A stretch of 64,000 bases of DNA from Anaerovibrio sp. RM50 (GCF_000622005.1 NZ_JHWV01000001.1:66594-130593), one strand, 5' to 3'. Positions 25,389-35,448 are shown, counted from the stretch's first letter. Program-made: numbers and translations. The notes: generated by a model from the letters alone, not told the origin.

Positions 25389-26582
25389 TTATTTGCCATA
25401 CTCTGCTGCCAGCTTCTTGAAGGCAGGTATAGACTTTTCTATAGTTTCCTGCTTTATGCAGTAGGCGGCGCGAAAGTACCCCGGGCAGCCGAAGTCGGAG
25501 CCTGGAACCAGCAGCAAATCATACTTCTTGGCTCTCTCGCAGAAGGCGTAATCATCCTCCTCCAAAGCCTTTGGGAAGAGATAGAAGGCACCCTGTGGCT
25601 TCTGACAGGTAAAGCCCGCCTCAACAAGTCCATTATAGAGAAGATTGCCGTTTCGCTCATAGGCGGCAATGTTTGATGGCTCATCTACGCAACGGGCCAC
25701 CACCCTCTGGAACAGGGAGTTGGCATTTACATGGGTGAGAACTCTGGCAGCACCCGCTATGCCTCCATAAACCCGTTCAAAATCCGCCACCTCATCCGGC
25801 ACCACAATGTAGCCAATACGCTCACCCGGCAAAGAAAGTGACTTGCTCCAAGAGTAACATACCAAAGTATTCTTGTAATATTTAGGAATATATGGCACCG
25901 TAAGACCGCCATACACCAGCTCACGATACGGCTCATCAGAAATTATAAATATTGGATGACCAAATTCCTTTTCTTTCTCGGCAAGAATCTCAGCCAGTCT
26001 TTTTATGGTTTCCTCGGAATATACCACGCCGCTTGGATTATTAGGGGAATTTACAATAACCGCCTTGGTATCTGGGGTAAGCATCTCCTCAAATTTATCA
26101 AACTGAATCTGGAAATCAGCAGTATTGGCAGGCACCACCTTCAGCTCAGAGCCCATAGCCTCCACAAAGCACTTGTATTCCGGAAAATATGGGGCAAAGG
26201 TGAGAAATTCATTCTTTCCCTCATCCTCAGTCAGTGCCTTAAAGCAAATGGTAATGGCCGCAGCGGCACCGGAGGTCATAAAAAGATTTTTTCCTCCAAA
26301 ACTGGTACCAAAACGGCGATTTATACTTCTGGCGATTGTTTCCCTTACCTCCGGATCCCCAGGAGCCACTGTATAGCCGTGGAGTGCCACGGAATCCACC
26401 TCATTGAGTACGTCTATAATAGCTTCCTTCACCTTTTCAGGAGCCGGTACATTGGGGTTTCCTATGGAAAAGTCGAAGACATTTTCCTCCCCTACCTCTG
26501 CCGCCCTTTTACGGCCAAACTCAAAAATAGTTCTGATAGTGGACTTCTTTGTACCCAGTACATAGCTCTTTTCTGAAATCAT
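25389..26582 (-). CDS. PLP-dependent class I/II aminotransferase
   Basis: A 397 aa fold-type I aminotransferase. It has a substrate-side motif FSIGNPNVPAP, a MTSGAAAAITICFKAL phosphate region and NSPNNPSGVVY. The cofactor lysine lies in YSWSKSLSLPGERIGY. It belongs to the aspartate/aromatic aminotransferase group, but the amino donor cannot be fixed. The ATG at 26582 gives the usual MISEKSY start and has GGGG upstream; an ATG at 26600 is possible. It follows the ahb genes on the same strand but is separated by a terminator. Confidence 0.9.
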   Translation of the reverse strand: MISEKSYVLGTKKSTIRTIFEFGRKRAAEVGEENVFDFSIGNPNVPAPEKVKEAIIDVLNEVDSVALHGYTVAPGDPEVRETIARSINRRFGTSFGGKNLFMTSGAAAAITICFKALTEDEGKNEFLTFAPYFPEYKCFVEAMGSELKVVPANTADFQIQFDKFEEMLTPDTKAVIVNSPNNPSGVVYSEETIKRLAEILAEKEKEFGHPIFIISDEPYRELVYGGLTVPYIPKYYKNTLVCYSWSKSLSLPGERIGYIVVPDEVADFERVYGGIAGAARVLTHVNANSLFQRVVARCVDEPSNIAAYERNGNLLYNGLVEAGFTCQKPQGAFYLFPKALEEDDYAFCERAKKYDLLLVPGSDFGCPGYFRAAYCIKQETIEKSIPAFKKLAAEYGK

Positions 26583-26653
26583 TCCAATACCCCATTTCAT
26601 ATATAAAAATCAATTAAGTAAGCACAATTACTTTACAATTATACAATAAAAAT

Positions 26654-26690
26654 AGGTGTAAGGCCAGTTTCGTGTACTGACTTTACACCT
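26654..26690 (-). terminator. Intrinsic terminator of the ahb operon
   Basis: AGGTGTAAGGCCAGT pairs with ACTGACTTTACACCT with minor mismatch; on the minus strand ATTTTTATTG follows. It lies 6 bp after the ahbB stop. Confidence 0.75.
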
Positions 26691-26695
26691 TTTGT

Positions 26696-27169
26696 TTACT
26701 CCACAAAGTATTGCATGCTGGTTTTCTTCCACTCTTTTTCCGTGAACTGCAGCTCATACTGGTCTATGCCTGTCTCTTCGGACAGCTCTTTTGCAAATTC
26801 TATGCAGCTTTCCCTGCTGTCCATGTGAATCATGGTATAGAAATTGTATGGCCAGTCCGGTGCGGTATTGCGGTCATAGCAATGGGTAACCTCACTGTGG
26901 GCACACATCTTTGCCGCCACCTCATCCATTCTTTCAGAAGGTACCACCCAAACCACCAGGGCATTGGCCTTGAAGCCCACCTCCACGTGACGGAGGACAG
27001 CCCCCATTTTTCTGAGGATTCCCTCTTCCTTCATCTCATCAAGGCGCTTAAGCAATTCCTCCTGGGAAATACCGATTTCCTCGGCTATTAATTTATAGGG
27101 CTCTGAACAGATGGGAAAATCGCTCTGCAAAGCCCGTACTATTTTCTTGTCCGTTTCCGTAAAATTCAT
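26696..27169 (-). CDS. ahbB: Siroheme decarboxylase subunit AhbB (Lrp/AsnC-like)
   Basis: AhbA-AhbB removes two acetate carboxyls from siroheme to give 12,18-didecarboxysiroheme, in the alternative heme or heme d1 pathway. The 157 aa protein has an N-terminal winged helix (about 5-60) and a RAM-like domain. It carries the AhbB-type stretches LRHVEVGFKANALVVW, THCYDRNTAPDWPYNFYTMIH and EKEWKKTSMQYF. The ATG at 27169 has GAGG six bases upstream. The paired arrangement with ahbA, and HCYDR/HNYQR motifs in both, support decarboxylase over a plain transcription regulator. Confidence 0.82.
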   Translation of the reverse strand: MNFTETDKKIVRALQSDFPICSEPYKLIAEEIGISQEELLKRLDEMKEEGILRKMGAVLRHVEVGFKANALVVWVVPSERMDEVAAKMCAHSEVTHCYDRNTAPDWPYNFYTMIHMDSRESCIEFAKELSEETGIDQYELQFTEKEWKKTSMQYFVE

Positions 27170-27177
27170 AACCGGCC

Positions 27178-27633
27178 TCACTTCAATTTAAACTGCACAT
27201 CTATCTTGTACTTCTTCTGGGAATACAAATCCAAAAGGGATATAACTCCCGGCAATGCACGAATCTCAGACAATATCTGCTTTCTCCGCTCATCACTGTT
27301 GGTAATGGCAGTAAACCACAGTACATAACCGCATGTACGCTGATAATTGTGAGTTATTTCCGGATATTCATTGATTCTGGCTGCAACATCCGCCACATGG
27401 CCCGATTCAATCTTAACCGCCACCAAAGTACCGCTGTAGCCCAGCTTGTCAGAATTAAAGAAGGCTCCCACCTTGCGGATAAAGCCCTCCTGCTTCAGCT
27501 CCTGCAGTCTGGAAATAACTCTGTCCTCAGATACTCCCAGCTGCTTTGCCATGACCTCGTAGGGCTTGGGTACAAACTGCACACCGCACTGTAATATATT
27601 AAGAAGCTGTTTATCAAATGCTGTTAGCTCCAT
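27178..27633 (-). CDS. ahbA: Siroheme decarboxylase subunit AhbA (Lrp/AsnC-like)
   Basis: The partner of AhbB, 151 aa with the same winged-helix plus RAM-like architecture. Typical pieces are LNILQCGVQFVPKPYEVMA, IRKVGAFFNSDKLGYSGTLVAVK and ITHNYQRTCGYVLWFTAI. Such proteins are often annotated as AsnC regulators. The strictly paired genes 8 bp apart, and the HNYQR histidine seen in siroheme decarboxylases, argue for the enzymatic role. No other heme genes lie in the window. Confidence 0.82.
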   Translation of the reverse strand: MELTAFDKQLLNILQCGVQFVPKPYEVMAKQLGVSEDRVISRLQELKQEGFIRKVGAFFNSDKLGYSGTLVAVKIESGHVADVAARINEYPEITHNYQRTCGYVLWFTAITNSDERRKQILSEIRALPGVISLLDLYSQKKYKIDVQFKLK

Positions 27634-27656
27634 GTTCTCTCCTTACACACCCAAAA

Positions 27657-27697
27657 AATAAGCTCCCCTGCCCTTAAGCAAAGGAGCCCTTATTATT
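27657..27697 (-). terminator. Intrinsic terminator between engB and ahbA
   Basis: On the minus strand AATAAGGGCTCC pairs with GGGAGCTTATT with small mismatches, followed by a T run. It separates the proteostasis operon from ahbAB. Confidence 0.7.
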
Positions 27698-27809
27698 TTA
27701 TCAAATCCATGGATTAACAGTCAAGAAAATGTGAAGCCTATTCACTTTTTCAATCTTGTTCAACTTTTTTCAACCATTTATAACCACGTTCAAACATTTT
27801 AAACAATGG

Positions 27810-28463
27810 TTAATCATCTTCCCCGTCATTGCTTCCGTCATCCTCCAGCAGGCAGTCCGCAATAACATTCAACAGTTCTTCGCGGCCCAGATTCTTTACG
27901 GAAGAATATGGGAGCACGTCCAGCTCAGGCACACCAAGTGTACGCTTAATCTGGGATATGTTTTTCGCCACGGCATTTTTGCTGAGCTTGTCCACCTTGG
28001 TGGCAATCACCAGCACAGGCAGATTGTGCTCCACCAGCCAGCGGAACATTTCCACATCCGAGGCCATAGGCTCATGGCGGCTGTCAATAAGCTGGCACAC
28101 AAACTGCAGATCCTCAGAGCCCAAAAGATACTCATTGATGAATTTGCTCCAAATCTTACGGCGCTGGGCACCGGTTTTGGCATAGCCATATCCCGGCAAA
28201 TCCACCAGATAAAAATCCTTCCTCTCCTGGTCATCATCAATCTTTGCACCGATTTCATAAAAGTTTATGGTCTGTGTCTTGCCCGGCTGACTGGATACCC
28301 TGGCCAGCTGATTAACCCGTGTTAGAGAATTAATTAGTGAGGACTTGCCCACATTGGAACGGCCGATAAACACGATTTCCTTACGGCGAACCTCGGGATA
28401 CTGCTCCGGCTTTACGGCCGAGGCCAGATATTTGCCCTGGGTAATAATAACCTTTTCTGCCAT
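27810..28463 (-). CDS. engB: Ribosome biogenesis GTPase EngB (YihA/YsxC)
   Basis: An essential GTPase in late 50S assembly. The 217 aa protein has G1 GRSNVGKSSLINS (about 34-46), a TQTINFY switch I, G3 DLPGYGYAKTG, G4 ATKVDKL and G5 SSVK. The acidic C-terminal tail (EDDGSNDGEDD) is slightly longer than usual. It starts 7 bp after lon, a classic Firmicute pairing, so the two share a transcript. Confidence 0.95.
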   Translation of the reverse strand: MAEKVIITQGKYLASAVKPEQYPEVRRKEIVFIGRSNVGKSSLINSLTRVNQLARVSSQPGKTQTINFYEIGAKIDDDQERKDFYLVDLPGYGYAKTGAQRRKIWSKFINEYLLGSEDLQFVCQLIDSRHEPMASDVEMFRWLVEHNLPVLVIATKVDKLSKNAVAKNISQIKRTLGVPELDVLPYSSVKNLGREELLNVIADCLLEDDGSNDGEDD

Positions 28464-28470
28464 AGCTACC

Positions 28471-30783
28471 TCACTTCAAAAGGGCATTTTCCAACACCTT
28501 GTCCACATGGTCCACGGTGATAAATTCCATCTTCTCACGGACATTTTCCGGGATTTCCTCAATATCGCGGCGATTTTCTTCTGGCAGTATAATGGTCTTG
28601 ATACCCTCACGATATGCGGCCAGCACCTTTTCCTTCAGTCCGCCAATTGCCAGAACACGGCCGCGAATGGTAATCTCCCCTGTCATGGCCACATCACTGC
28701 GCACCTTTCTGCCAGTGAGGGCTGACACCATGGCTGTGGCCATGGTAATGCCTGCAGAAGGGCCGTCCTTTGGCACTGCCCCTTCAGGGAAATGGATATG
28801 TATATCATTCTCCTCATAGAACTTAGGAGAAAGCTTAAATTTCTTCTGACGGCTGCGGATATAGGACAATGCTGCCTGGGCAGACTCCTTCATCACATCT
28901 CCCAGCTTGCCGGTGAGTATGAGCTGCCCCTTGCCCGGGAACACATTAACCTCAGTAGGAAGAATATCTCCCCCCACCTGGGTCCAGGCCATTCCTGTGC
29001 AGAGGCCCACCTCTGGCTTGCGCTTTTCCTTGGTGTGATGGTATTTAATCTTGCCTAAAATATCCACAAGATTCTTGGTGGTAACCTTCACACAATCCTC
29101 TTCGCCCTCCACCAGCTTCTTGGCCACCTTGCGGCAAAGCTGTCCGATAACTCTCTCCAGCTCACGGACACCGGCCTCGCGGGTATAGTCGGTAATAAGG
29201 CGCTGAATTACCCCCGCACCAATGCGAAGGTTCTTGCTGGTAAGTCCATTGGACTCATGCTGTCTTGGCACCAGATAACGCTTGGCAATCTCCAGCTTCT
29301 CCTGCTCAGTGTAGGAGGAAAGTGTAATAATCTCCATACGGTCCCGGAGAGGACTAGGAATATTCCCCAGATTATTGGCAGTCACAATCCACAGAACCTG
29401 TGACAAATCAAATGGCAGCTCCACATAGTGGTCGCTAAAGGTGTTGTTCTGGGCAGGATCAAGGACCTCCAACAGTGCAGATGTAGGATCTCCCTTGTAA
29501 TCAGCCGCCATCTTGTCCACCTCGTCCAAAAGGAACACAGGATTCTTGGTTCCGCTCTTTTTCAGGGCAGCCAAAACACGGCCTGGCATAGCCCCCACGT
29601 AGGTACGACGATGACCTCTGATTTCAGCCTCATCACGAACTCCACCCAAGGAAGCTCTTACGAATTTTCTCCCAAGGGCACGGGCCACGGAGCTGGCCAG
29701 AGATGTCTTACCTACACCAGGAGGGCCCACAAGACACATAATAGGGGCATTCTGGCCGTCAGTAAGCTGTCTTACTGCCAAATATTCCAGAATACGCTCC
29801 TTCACCTTCTCAAGGCCATAATGATCCTTGTCCAGCACTTCTGCGGCCTTCTTGATGTCCTTGTTGTCCTCAGTGGTCTTATTCCAAGGCATATCCAACA
29901 GTGTCTCAATATAAGTGGTAATAACACTTGCCTCCTGGGACATGTTTCCGGCACGCTCCAGTCGGGTGATTTCCTTGTTGATGGTCTTTACCACGTCATC
30001 CGGGTATTTTTCGGCCCGCATACGCTTGCGGTAGCCCTCAATATCCCCCTGGACGCCGTCCTTGTCACCCAGCTCATTATGGATAGCCTTAACCTTCTCA
30101 CGAAGATAATACTCCTTCTGAACCTTTTCAATCTGCTTGCGGACACGTCCGCTGACCTTTTTCTCGATTTCCAGGATTTCACGCTCGCGCTTCAGCACAC
30201 CGTAAAGCCGCTCCAGACGTGCCTTTATATCGATGCACTCCAGAAGCTCCTGACGCTCCTCCAGCTTCAGATTCAGATGGCCTGCAATCATATCTGCCAG
30301 ACGGCCCGCATCAGAAATAATGGACACGGAAACGATGGCATCAGCAGGAATCTTGCGGCTGGTTTTCACCCACTGCTCAAATTCATGGACAACTACCCGG
30401 ACCAGTGCCTCCATTTCAAGGCTCTGCTCAGTAACATCCTCGTATTCGTGAACATCAACGTCGATGAAATCACCATCATCATAGCAGTTCACAATCTGGG
30501 CACGGTAAAGGCCCTCCACCAGGACACGCACGGTGCCCCCGGGCATCTTCACCAGATGCTTTATCTCAGCCACAGTACCCACGGAGTACAGATCCTCAAA
30601 GCCCGGCTTTTCAATATCTGCATCCTTTTGGGCTGTCAGCATAATAACCTTGTCATCCAGCATGGCCTGCTCCAGGGCAGCCACAGACTGCTCACGGCCA
30701 GCATCAAGATGAACCATCATATATGGAAATACCATCATGCCTCTAAGTGGCAACAGCGGTAATCTTCTCAACTCATTTTTCAA
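28471..30783 (-). CDS. lon: ATP-dependent protease Lon
   Basis: A AAA+ serine protease that degrades misfolded and regulatory proteins. It has a LonN domain (about 5-195), a coiled linker, Walker [12 protein letters not shown] near 350 and a Walker B segment FLLDEVDKM. The catalytic serine lies in [15 protein letters not shown] and the catalytic lysine in [13 protein letters not shown] start at 30783 ([15 protein letters not shown]) is preferred: a perfect AGGAGGTG lies 6 bases upstream, whereas the ATG at 30804 falls before that site. That gives 770 aa, normal for the family. Confidence 0.96.
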   Translation of the reverse strand: MKNELRRLPLLPLRGMMVFPYMMVHLDAGREQSVAALEQAMLDDKVIMLTAQKDADIEKPGFEDLYSVGTVAEIKHLVKMPGGTVRVLVEGLYRAQIVNCYDDGDFIDVDVHEYEDVTEQSLEMEALVRVVVHEFEQWVKTSRKIPADAIVSVSIISDAGRLADMIAGHLNLKLEERQELLECIDIKARLERLYGVLKREREILEIEKKVSGRVRKQIEKVQKEYYLREKVKAIHNELGDKDGVQGDIEGYRKRMRAEKYPDDVVKTINKEITRLERAGNMSQEASVITTYIETLLDMPWNKTTEDNKDIKKAAEVLDKDHYGLEKVKERILEYLAVRQLTDGQNAPIMCLVGPPGVGKTSLASSVARALGRKFVRASLGGVRDEAEIRGHRRTYVGAMPGRVLAALKKSGTKNPVFLLDEVDKMAADYKGDPTSALLEVLDPAQNNTFSDHYVELPFDLSQVLWIVTANNLGNIPSPLRDRMEIITLSSYTEQEKLEIAKRYLVPRQHESNGLTSKNLRIGAGVIQRLITDYTREAGVRELERVIGQLCRKVAKKLVEGEEDCVKVTTKNLVDILGKIKYHHTKEKRKPEVGLCTGMAWTQVGGDILPTEVNVFPGKGQLILTGKLGDVMKESAQAALSYIRSRQKKFKLSPKFYEENDIHIHFPEGAVPKDGPSAGITMATAMVSALTGRKVRSDVAMTGEITIRGRVLAIGGLKEKVLAAYREGIKTIILPEENRRDIEEIPENVREKMEFITVDHVDKVLENALLK

Positions 30784-30814
30784 ATAAAACACCTCCTGGT
30801 GCATTCTAAAATAA

Positions 30815-30840
30815 ATAGACGTTGCACAAGCAACGTCTAT
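30815..30840 (-). terminator. Hairpin between clpX and lon
   Basis: ATAGACGTTGC and GCAACGTCTAT form a perfect 11-bp stem with a 4-base loop, followed on the minus strand by TTATTTTAG. It may partly end clpX transcription ahead of lon. Confidence 0.75.
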
Positions 30841-30853
30841 AGTAACTCACTCC

Positions 30854-32116
30854 TTAGGCGGAAGCTTCGTTTTTGGCAGAAAGCCGTGTCTTGTCGTAGC
30901 TAAGGATAGGGTCTACCTTATCCTCCACAACGGCCTTGGTAACCTGACACTTGGTAACGCCCTCAAGAGATGGAATTTCATACATGACGTTCTTCATTAT
31001 GCTTTCAAGTATGGAACGAAGTCCACGGGCCCCGGTCTTACGCTTCAGAGCCTCCTTGGCAATGGAACGCAATGCTTCATCGTCAAAGGACAAACTTACA
31101 TCATCCAAATCAAGAAGTGCCTTAAACTGTTTAACCAGCGCATTCTTTGGCTTTGTCAAAATCTCTATCAGAGCATCCTCATCCAGAGAATCCAAAGTAA
31201 CTACCACCGGCAGACGGCCAATGAACTCCGGAATAAGACCGCTCTTCATCAAATCATCTGGTACAATGTGCTTTAATACCTCACCAATCTCTCCCTTTTC
31301 CTTGGAAGTGACCTTGGCACCAAAGCCCATGTTCTTGTTACCACGACGCTTATTTATAATTTTTTCGATGCCCGCAAATGCACCACCGCAAATAAAGAGA
31401 ATATTGGTGGTATCAATCTGCAGAAGCTCCTGATGCGGGTGCTTGCGGCCGCCCTGTGGCGGTACAGAAGCAACAGTACCCTCAAGAATCTTCAGCAGAG
31501 CCTGCTGAACACCCTCGCCGGACACATCACGGGTAATGGAAACATTTTCGCCCTTACGGGAAATCTTGTCTATCTCATCAATATAGATAATTCCACGCTC
31601 AGCCTTGGAAATATCAAAATCTGCTGCCTGTATCAGCTTTAAGAGAATATTTTCGACATCCTCACCCACATATCCTGCCTCAGTAAGGGTGGTAGCATCA
31701 GCAACAGCAAACGGAACCTGCAGAATCTTTGCCAGAGTCTGGGCCAGCAGGGTTTTACCGCTACCAGTAGGACCAATCATCAGAATATTGGACTTCTGCA
31801 GCTCCACGTCAACATCGAACATCTCGCCGGAGTTAATGCGCTTGTAATGATTGTATACAGCCACAGCCAAGGTTTTCTTGGCCTCCTCCTGGCCGATTAC
31901 GTATTCGTCCAGAATAGCCTTGATCTCTTTTGGCTTTGGCAAAGAGCGCAGCTCCTCAGGAGCAGCCGTCGCATTTTCCTCGGAAACAATCTCCTGACAC
32001 AGCTCTATACACTCGTCACAAATATATACGCCAGGACCTGCCACCAGCTTGCGAACTAAATCCTCTGTCTTGCCACAGAAGGAACAGGTCAGCTTTTCAT
32101 TATCATCGAAGCTCAT
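30854..32116 (-). CDS. clpX: ClpX unfoldase of the ClpXP protease
   Basis: A hexameric AAA+ ATPase that unfolds substrates and feeds ClpP. The 420 aa protein has an N-terminal zinc finger [14 protein letters not shown] with a CDEC second pair (about 11-39). It also has Walker [13 protein letters not shown] near 115, a GYVGEDVE pore-region loop, Walker B IDEIDKI and the C-terminal sensor 2 GARGLRSI. Twelve bp separate it from clpP. Confidence 0.97.
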   Translation of the reverse strand: MSFDDNEKLTCSFCGKTEDLVRKLVAGPGVYICDECIELCQEIVSEENATAAPEELRSLPKPKEIKAILDEYVIGQEEAKKTLAVAVYNHYKRINSGEMFDVDVELQKSNILMIGPTGSGKTLLAQTLAKILQVPFAVADATTLTEAGYVGEDVENILLKLIQAADFDISKAERGIIYIDEIDKISRKGENVSITRDVSGEGVQQALLKILEGTVASVPPQGGRKHPHQELLQIDTTNILFICGGAFAGIEKIINKRRGNKNMGFGAKVTSKEKGEIGEVLKHIVPDDLMKSGLIPEFIGRLPVVVTLDSLDEDALIEILTKPKNALVKQFKALLDLDDVSLSFDDEALRSIAKEALKRKTGARGLRSILESIMKNVMYEIPSLEGVTKCQVTKAVVEDKVDPILSYDKTRLSAKNEASA

Positions 32117-32128
32117 AATAGTGCCTCC

Positions 32129-32737
32129 TTACTCGTCCTTGTCAGCTTTCTCCTCAGGACGAACAATAACCTTATCAACCAAACCGTATGCCACTGCTTC
32201 CTCAGCGCTCATGAAGTTGTCGCGCTCAGTATCAGTATTAATCTTGTCCAAAGACTGGCCGGTGTGGTTGGCCAAAACCTTGTTGATCATATCACGGGTA
32301 CGCTGCATTTCCTGGGCCTGAATCTGAATATCAGTGGACTGACCACGGGCGCCGCCCAATGGCTGATGAATCATGATACGGGCATTTGGAAGGGCAAAGC
32401 GCTTGTCCTTGGCACCTGCTGTCAAAAGCAGGGAACCCATGCTGGCAGCCTGTCCAACGCAAATGGTGGACACATCCGGCTTAATATACTGCATGGTATC
32501 GTAAATTGCCATTCCCGCAGTAACTACACCGCCAGGGCTGTTAATGTAGAGATAAATGTCCTTGTCCGGATCCTCAGACTCCAAGAAAAGCAGCTGAGCC
32601 ACTACGGAGCTGGCCACACTATCGTTAATCTCCCCAGTCAGCATAACAATACGGTCTTTCAAAAGACGGGAATATATATCGTAGGAACGCTCACCGTTGC
32701 CGGACTGCTCAACTACATAAGGAACAAAATAACTCAC
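32129..32737 (-). CDS. clpP: ClpP protease catalytic subunit
   Basis: A serine protease that forms the 14-mer chamber of ClpXP and ClpCP. At 202 aa the catalytic triad is visible: Ser in [10 protein letters not shown], His in [14 protein letters not shown], and Asp in the [11 protein letters not shown] region. It lies between tig and clpX in the standard order, with tig separated by a terminator and about 200 bp. Confidence 0.97.
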   Translation of the reverse strand: MSYFVPYVVEQSGNGERSYDIYSRLLKDRIVMLTGEINDSVASSVVAQLLFLESEDPDKDIYLYINSPGGVVTAGMAIYDTMQYIKPDVSTICVGQAASMGSLLLTAGAKDKRFALPNARIMIHQPLGGARGQSTDIQIQAQEMQRTRDMINKVLANHTGQSLDKINTDTERDNFMSAEEAVAYGLVDKVIVRPEEKADKDE

Positions 32738-32882
32738 TGATAATCACCTCATATTAATATCATAACAAAACTAAGTTTAATAATTATAATATACCATTAG
32801 TCAAAATGTCAAATACATCAATCTTAACTTTACTATAATATCAATATAGCAGTAATTCAATTAATTTCCAATTAAAAATTAA

Positions 32883-32914
32883 CCCTCCGCCCAAAGAACT
32901 TTCCTTGGGCGGGG
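32883..32914 (-). terminator. Intrinsic terminator of tig
   Basis: CCCTCCGCCCAAAGAA pairs with TTTCCTTGGGCGGGGG with few mismatches; on the minus strand TTAATTTTTAATT follows. Confidence 0.85.
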
Positions 32915-32940
32915 GATATAATTTTTTCAGTCAATATTGC

Positions 32941-34230
32941 TTACTGTGCAATGCTGTCGATTACGAAGTTTGCAGTCTTTCTTCTGAGAACAGTAGCTGC
33001 CAGATCGCCAAGACGGCCCTGCTCAGCAATAATCTTCTTAACCTGCTTTGCAGTTGCGCCGTAAGCTGCAGCCATGGTTGCAACCTCGTTGTCCAGATCC
33101 TCAGCCTCAACCTTGATACCCTCAGCCTTGGCAATGGCCTCCAGAACCAGATCAACCTTAACGTTGGAAGCTGCAGTCTCCTTGTAGTTCTCACGGAGCT
33201 TGTTGATATCAGTGCCAGCGTAAGCCATGTACTGCTCCAGCTTCAGACCCTGCTGCTCAAGGCGGAGAGCCATCTCCTGAACCATAGCATTTACGCGGTT
33301 CTCAATCATAACCTCTGGGATATCAACCTTTGCATTGTCAGCAGCCATGTTGATAGCCTTCTCGCGCTTCTCGGACTCAGCCTTGGTCTCAGCGCTCTTC
33401 TCCAGATTGCTCTTCAGATCAGCCTTCAGCTCGTCCAGAGTCTGGAAAGTGCTTGCCTTCTTGGCAAAATCGTCATTCAGCTCAGGGAGAACCTTCTTCT
33501 TGATGCTCTTTACAGTGCACTTGAATACTGCTGGCTTGCCCTTAAGCTCCTCAGAGTGGTACTCCTCAGGGAAAGTAACGTTAACTTCCTTCTCCTCGCC
33601 AACCTTGGCGCCGATGAGCTGGTCCTCAAAGCCTGGAATGAAGGAATTGGAACCAATCTGGAGAGGATAATCCTTGCCCTCGCCACCAGCGAAAGCCTCA
33701 CCATCTACAAAGCCCTTGAAGTCCAGAGTGATGAAGTTGTCCTTCTCAACTGCTGCGCCTTCCTCAGCCTCAACCATATCAGCCTGACGGTCCAGCATGC
33801 GAACAAGCTGCTGCTGAATTACCTCGTCATCAACTACGTCCTTCTCAACCTCTACCTTAAGGCCCTTGTACTCGCCCAGCTCAACCTCTGGCTTCTTGGT
33901 GGCAACAGCCTTGAATACCAGATCCTTGCCCAGCTCCAGAGTGTCTACATCAAGCTCAGGACGGGTAACAATATCAATATTCTCCTGTGCAAGAGCTTCA
34001 TTCAAAGCCTTAGGAGCAACCATCTCAAAAGCATCAGTCATAACATACTCTTTGCCCACGTGACGCTCTACAATCTTCTTTGGAGCCTTACCCTTACGGA
34101 AACCAGGGATATTTACGCGGTTAGCAAGCTTCTTTGCTGCTGCATCGTATGCCTTGTCCAGCTCTGCTGCAGGAACAGTAATGTTCAATTCAACCTGCTG
34201 GTTCTCTAAATCTTTTACACTAACTTCCAT
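32941..34230 (-). CDS. tig: Trigger factor chaperone/peptidyl-prolyl isomerase
   Basis: Trigger factor binds the ribosome exit tunnel and nascent chains. The 429 aa protein has the ribosome-binding signature PGFRKGKAPKKIVE near 32-45. An FKBP-like PPIase domain lies at about 165-245 (DFKGFVDGEAFAGGEGKDY), and a helical C-terminal domain fills the rest. The ATG at 34230 (MEVSVKDLENQ) is preceded by AGGAGG, 12 bases away, a little long; upstream starts lack the family's N-terminus. Confidence 0.95.
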   Translation of the reverse strand: MEVSVKDLENQQVELNITVPAAELDKAYDAAAKKLANRVNIPGFRKGKAPKKIVERHVGKEYVMTDAFEMVAPKALNEALAQENIDIVTRPELDVDTLELGKDLVFKAVATKKPEVELGEYKGLKVEVEKDVVDDEVIQQQLVRMLDRQADMVEAEEGAAVEKDNFITLDFKGFVDGEAFAGGEGKDYPLQIGSNSFIPGFEDQLIGAKVGEEKEVNVTFPEEYHSEELKGKPAVFKCTVKSIKKKVLPELNDDFAKKASTFQTLDELKADLKSNLEKSAETKAESEKREKAINMAADNAKVDIPEVMIENRVNAMVQEMALRLEQQGLKLEQYMAYAGTDINKLRENYKETAASNVKVDLVLEAIAKAEGIKVEAEDLDNEVATMAAAYGATAKQVKKIIAEQGRLGDLAATVLRRKTANFVIDSIAQ

Positions 34231-34541
34231 TGTCTTAAAAGACCTCCTAATGTATTCTTTATGGGGCTTTAACCCACTTGTGACCTGTTTATGCCCACAT
34301 AGTAAACATAATAGCATATATGGGGATTTAATACAAGGTACTCAGTTGTTTTTATAGTCGCAAGTATCGATATTATATATTAAATCATATTGACAGTTTT
34401 TATTAATTATTTTAAACTATAATTAAATTTTATTTATATTATTAATTCTATATCTTTTCTCTTTTTCATTTAACTGATTAATATCATAGTAGCCTTAGAA
34501 AGAAACCTTCTTGAGGTACGTGATATAATAGAGGCATCAAA
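34231..34541. other. AT-rich intergenic region between tig and the small-gene patch
   Basis: About 310 bases, very AT-rich, holding divergent promoter sequences. A TATAAT at 34523-34528 lies only 13 bp before the ATG at 34542, which would give a very short leader. No conserved RNA element was seen. Confidence 0.4.
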
Positions 34542-34778
34542 ATGACAATTTTAGACACTAACGGAATTCCTTTTTCCAAACCAACATTCTGGCTCAATTT
34601 CAAGGAATATGTTAAAATATGCTCAGAAATCAATCAAATATATGAAATTCAATACAAAGGTAAGCCTATTGCTGCACATGCATCTTTTGGCATTGATGGA
34701 AAGGCATACATTTATTGGTTTGAAAATCATGGTTTTGACAACTACAACATATTCTTACGGGTCATAGATGAGCATTAA
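34542..34778 (+). CDS. Small protein of unknown function, first of a pair
   Basis: A 78 aa soluble protein, rich in aromatics (PTFWLNFKEYVKICSE, AYIYWFENHGFDNYNIFLR), with an AGAGG site before the ATG. No family was recognised with confidence. It is followed 13 bp later by another small gene whose ribosome binding site overlaps its stop, so the two are coupled. The layout resembles a toxin-antitoxin pair, but neither protein shows a known toxin fold. Confidence 0.6.
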   Translation: MTILDTNGIPFSKPTFWLNFKEYVKICSEINQIYEIQYKGKPIAAHASFGIDGKAYIYWFENHGFDNYNIFLRVIDEH

Positions 34779-34791
34779 GGAGGTGCCTACG

Positions 34792-35013
34792 ATGGAGAAA
34801 CTGACGATACGACTAAATAATGTTAAAGATACATATTATGGTTTTGTTGCAGCCGTGCTGACATATGTAAAAAAGAAACCATCCAGGCAGAAAAAGGTCG
34901 AGGCCTTCGTGGAGAATCATCCAGAAGCCCTAACTGCTGATATCCTTGATTTCATATCCAGTCAGGATGATTTCTTTGATGATGCTGCCTATGATCATGC
35001 CGAGGTTAGCTAA
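34792..35013 (+). CDS. Small protein of unknown function, second of a pair
   Basis: The 73 aa product starts MEKLTIRLNNVKDTYYGF and ends in an acidic stretch (SSQDDFFDDAAYDHAE). AAGGAGG lies 8 bases before the ATG at 34792. The middle (KKPSRQKKVEAFVENHPEALTADILDFIS) looks like an amphipathic helical bundle. No function is known to me. The acidic tail would suit an antitoxin or a protein-binding partner of the preceding gene product, which is speculation. Confidence 0.6.
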   Translation: MEKLTIRLNNVKDTYYGFVAAVLTYVKKKPSRQKKVEAFVENHPEALTADILDFISSQDDFFDDAAYDHAEVS

Positions 35014-35136
35014 TTAAAAGGGTACCATTATAAAAGAAATAATAAAGATTCCAAAATCATAATAAGCATTTCAAAACTATTGTTTTTTCTCCATAATTTA
35101 TGTACATCATTCTGTACATATAAGGATGTGCCATTT

Positions 35137-35385
35137 ATGACTACAACCACGATTACAAATTTTAGAAAAAATATTTTTTCGCTGGTTGAGACTGCTGTGC
35201 GCTTCAACGAGCCCATACATATAACTTCAAAGAGCGGAAATGCAGTCATGATAAGCGAAGATGAATACAGGAGCTTAATAGAGACAGTTAGTTTATCCTC
35301 TGTTCCCGGGATGAAGGAGAAATTACTTGAAGGAGCGAATACTCCTTTATCAGATACCATCCCTGAAGATGAGGTAGTATGGTAA
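35137..35385 (+). CDS. Phd/YefM-family antitoxin, without an adjacent toxin gene
   Basis: An 82 aa protein with the typical antitoxin N-terminus (TTTTITNFRKNIFSLVETAVRFNEPIHITSKSGNAVMIS) and the DEYRSLIETVSLSS hinge. The C-terminal tail (PGMKEKLLEGANTPLSDTIPEDEVVW) normally wraps a YoeB/RelE-type toxin. Such toxin genes nearly always follow within a few bases, but here a terminator comes directly after the stop. It is thus an orphan. The ATG at 35137 follows AAGGATG. Confidence 0.85.
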   Translation: MTTTTITNFRKNIFSLVETAVRFNEPIHITSKSGNAVMISEDEYRSLIETVSLSSVPGMKEKLLEGANTPLSDTIPEDEVVW

Positions 35386-35398
35386 TAATATGTTTAAT

Positions 35399-35448
35399 AA
35401 AAAAGCTGATGCAAAGATGAACCTTCATCTCTTGCACCAGCTTTTTAG
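35399..35448. terminator. Bidirectional intrinsic terminator
   Basis: AAAAAGCTG...TGCAA...GATGA pairs with TTCATC...TTGCA...CAGCTTTTT, a long stem with small bulges. T-rich tracts lie on both sides. It ends both the antitoxin gene and the converging ABC transporter operon. Confidence 0.85.

Noticed and set aside
29428-30762. A 444-codon open frame antisense to lon
   Set aside because: A shadow of the lon codon pattern; no start signal or family match.
32905-34209. A 434-codon open frame antisense to tig
   Set aside because: Leu/Ser-rich low-complexity translation, a mirror of the tig coding sequence; tig is certain.
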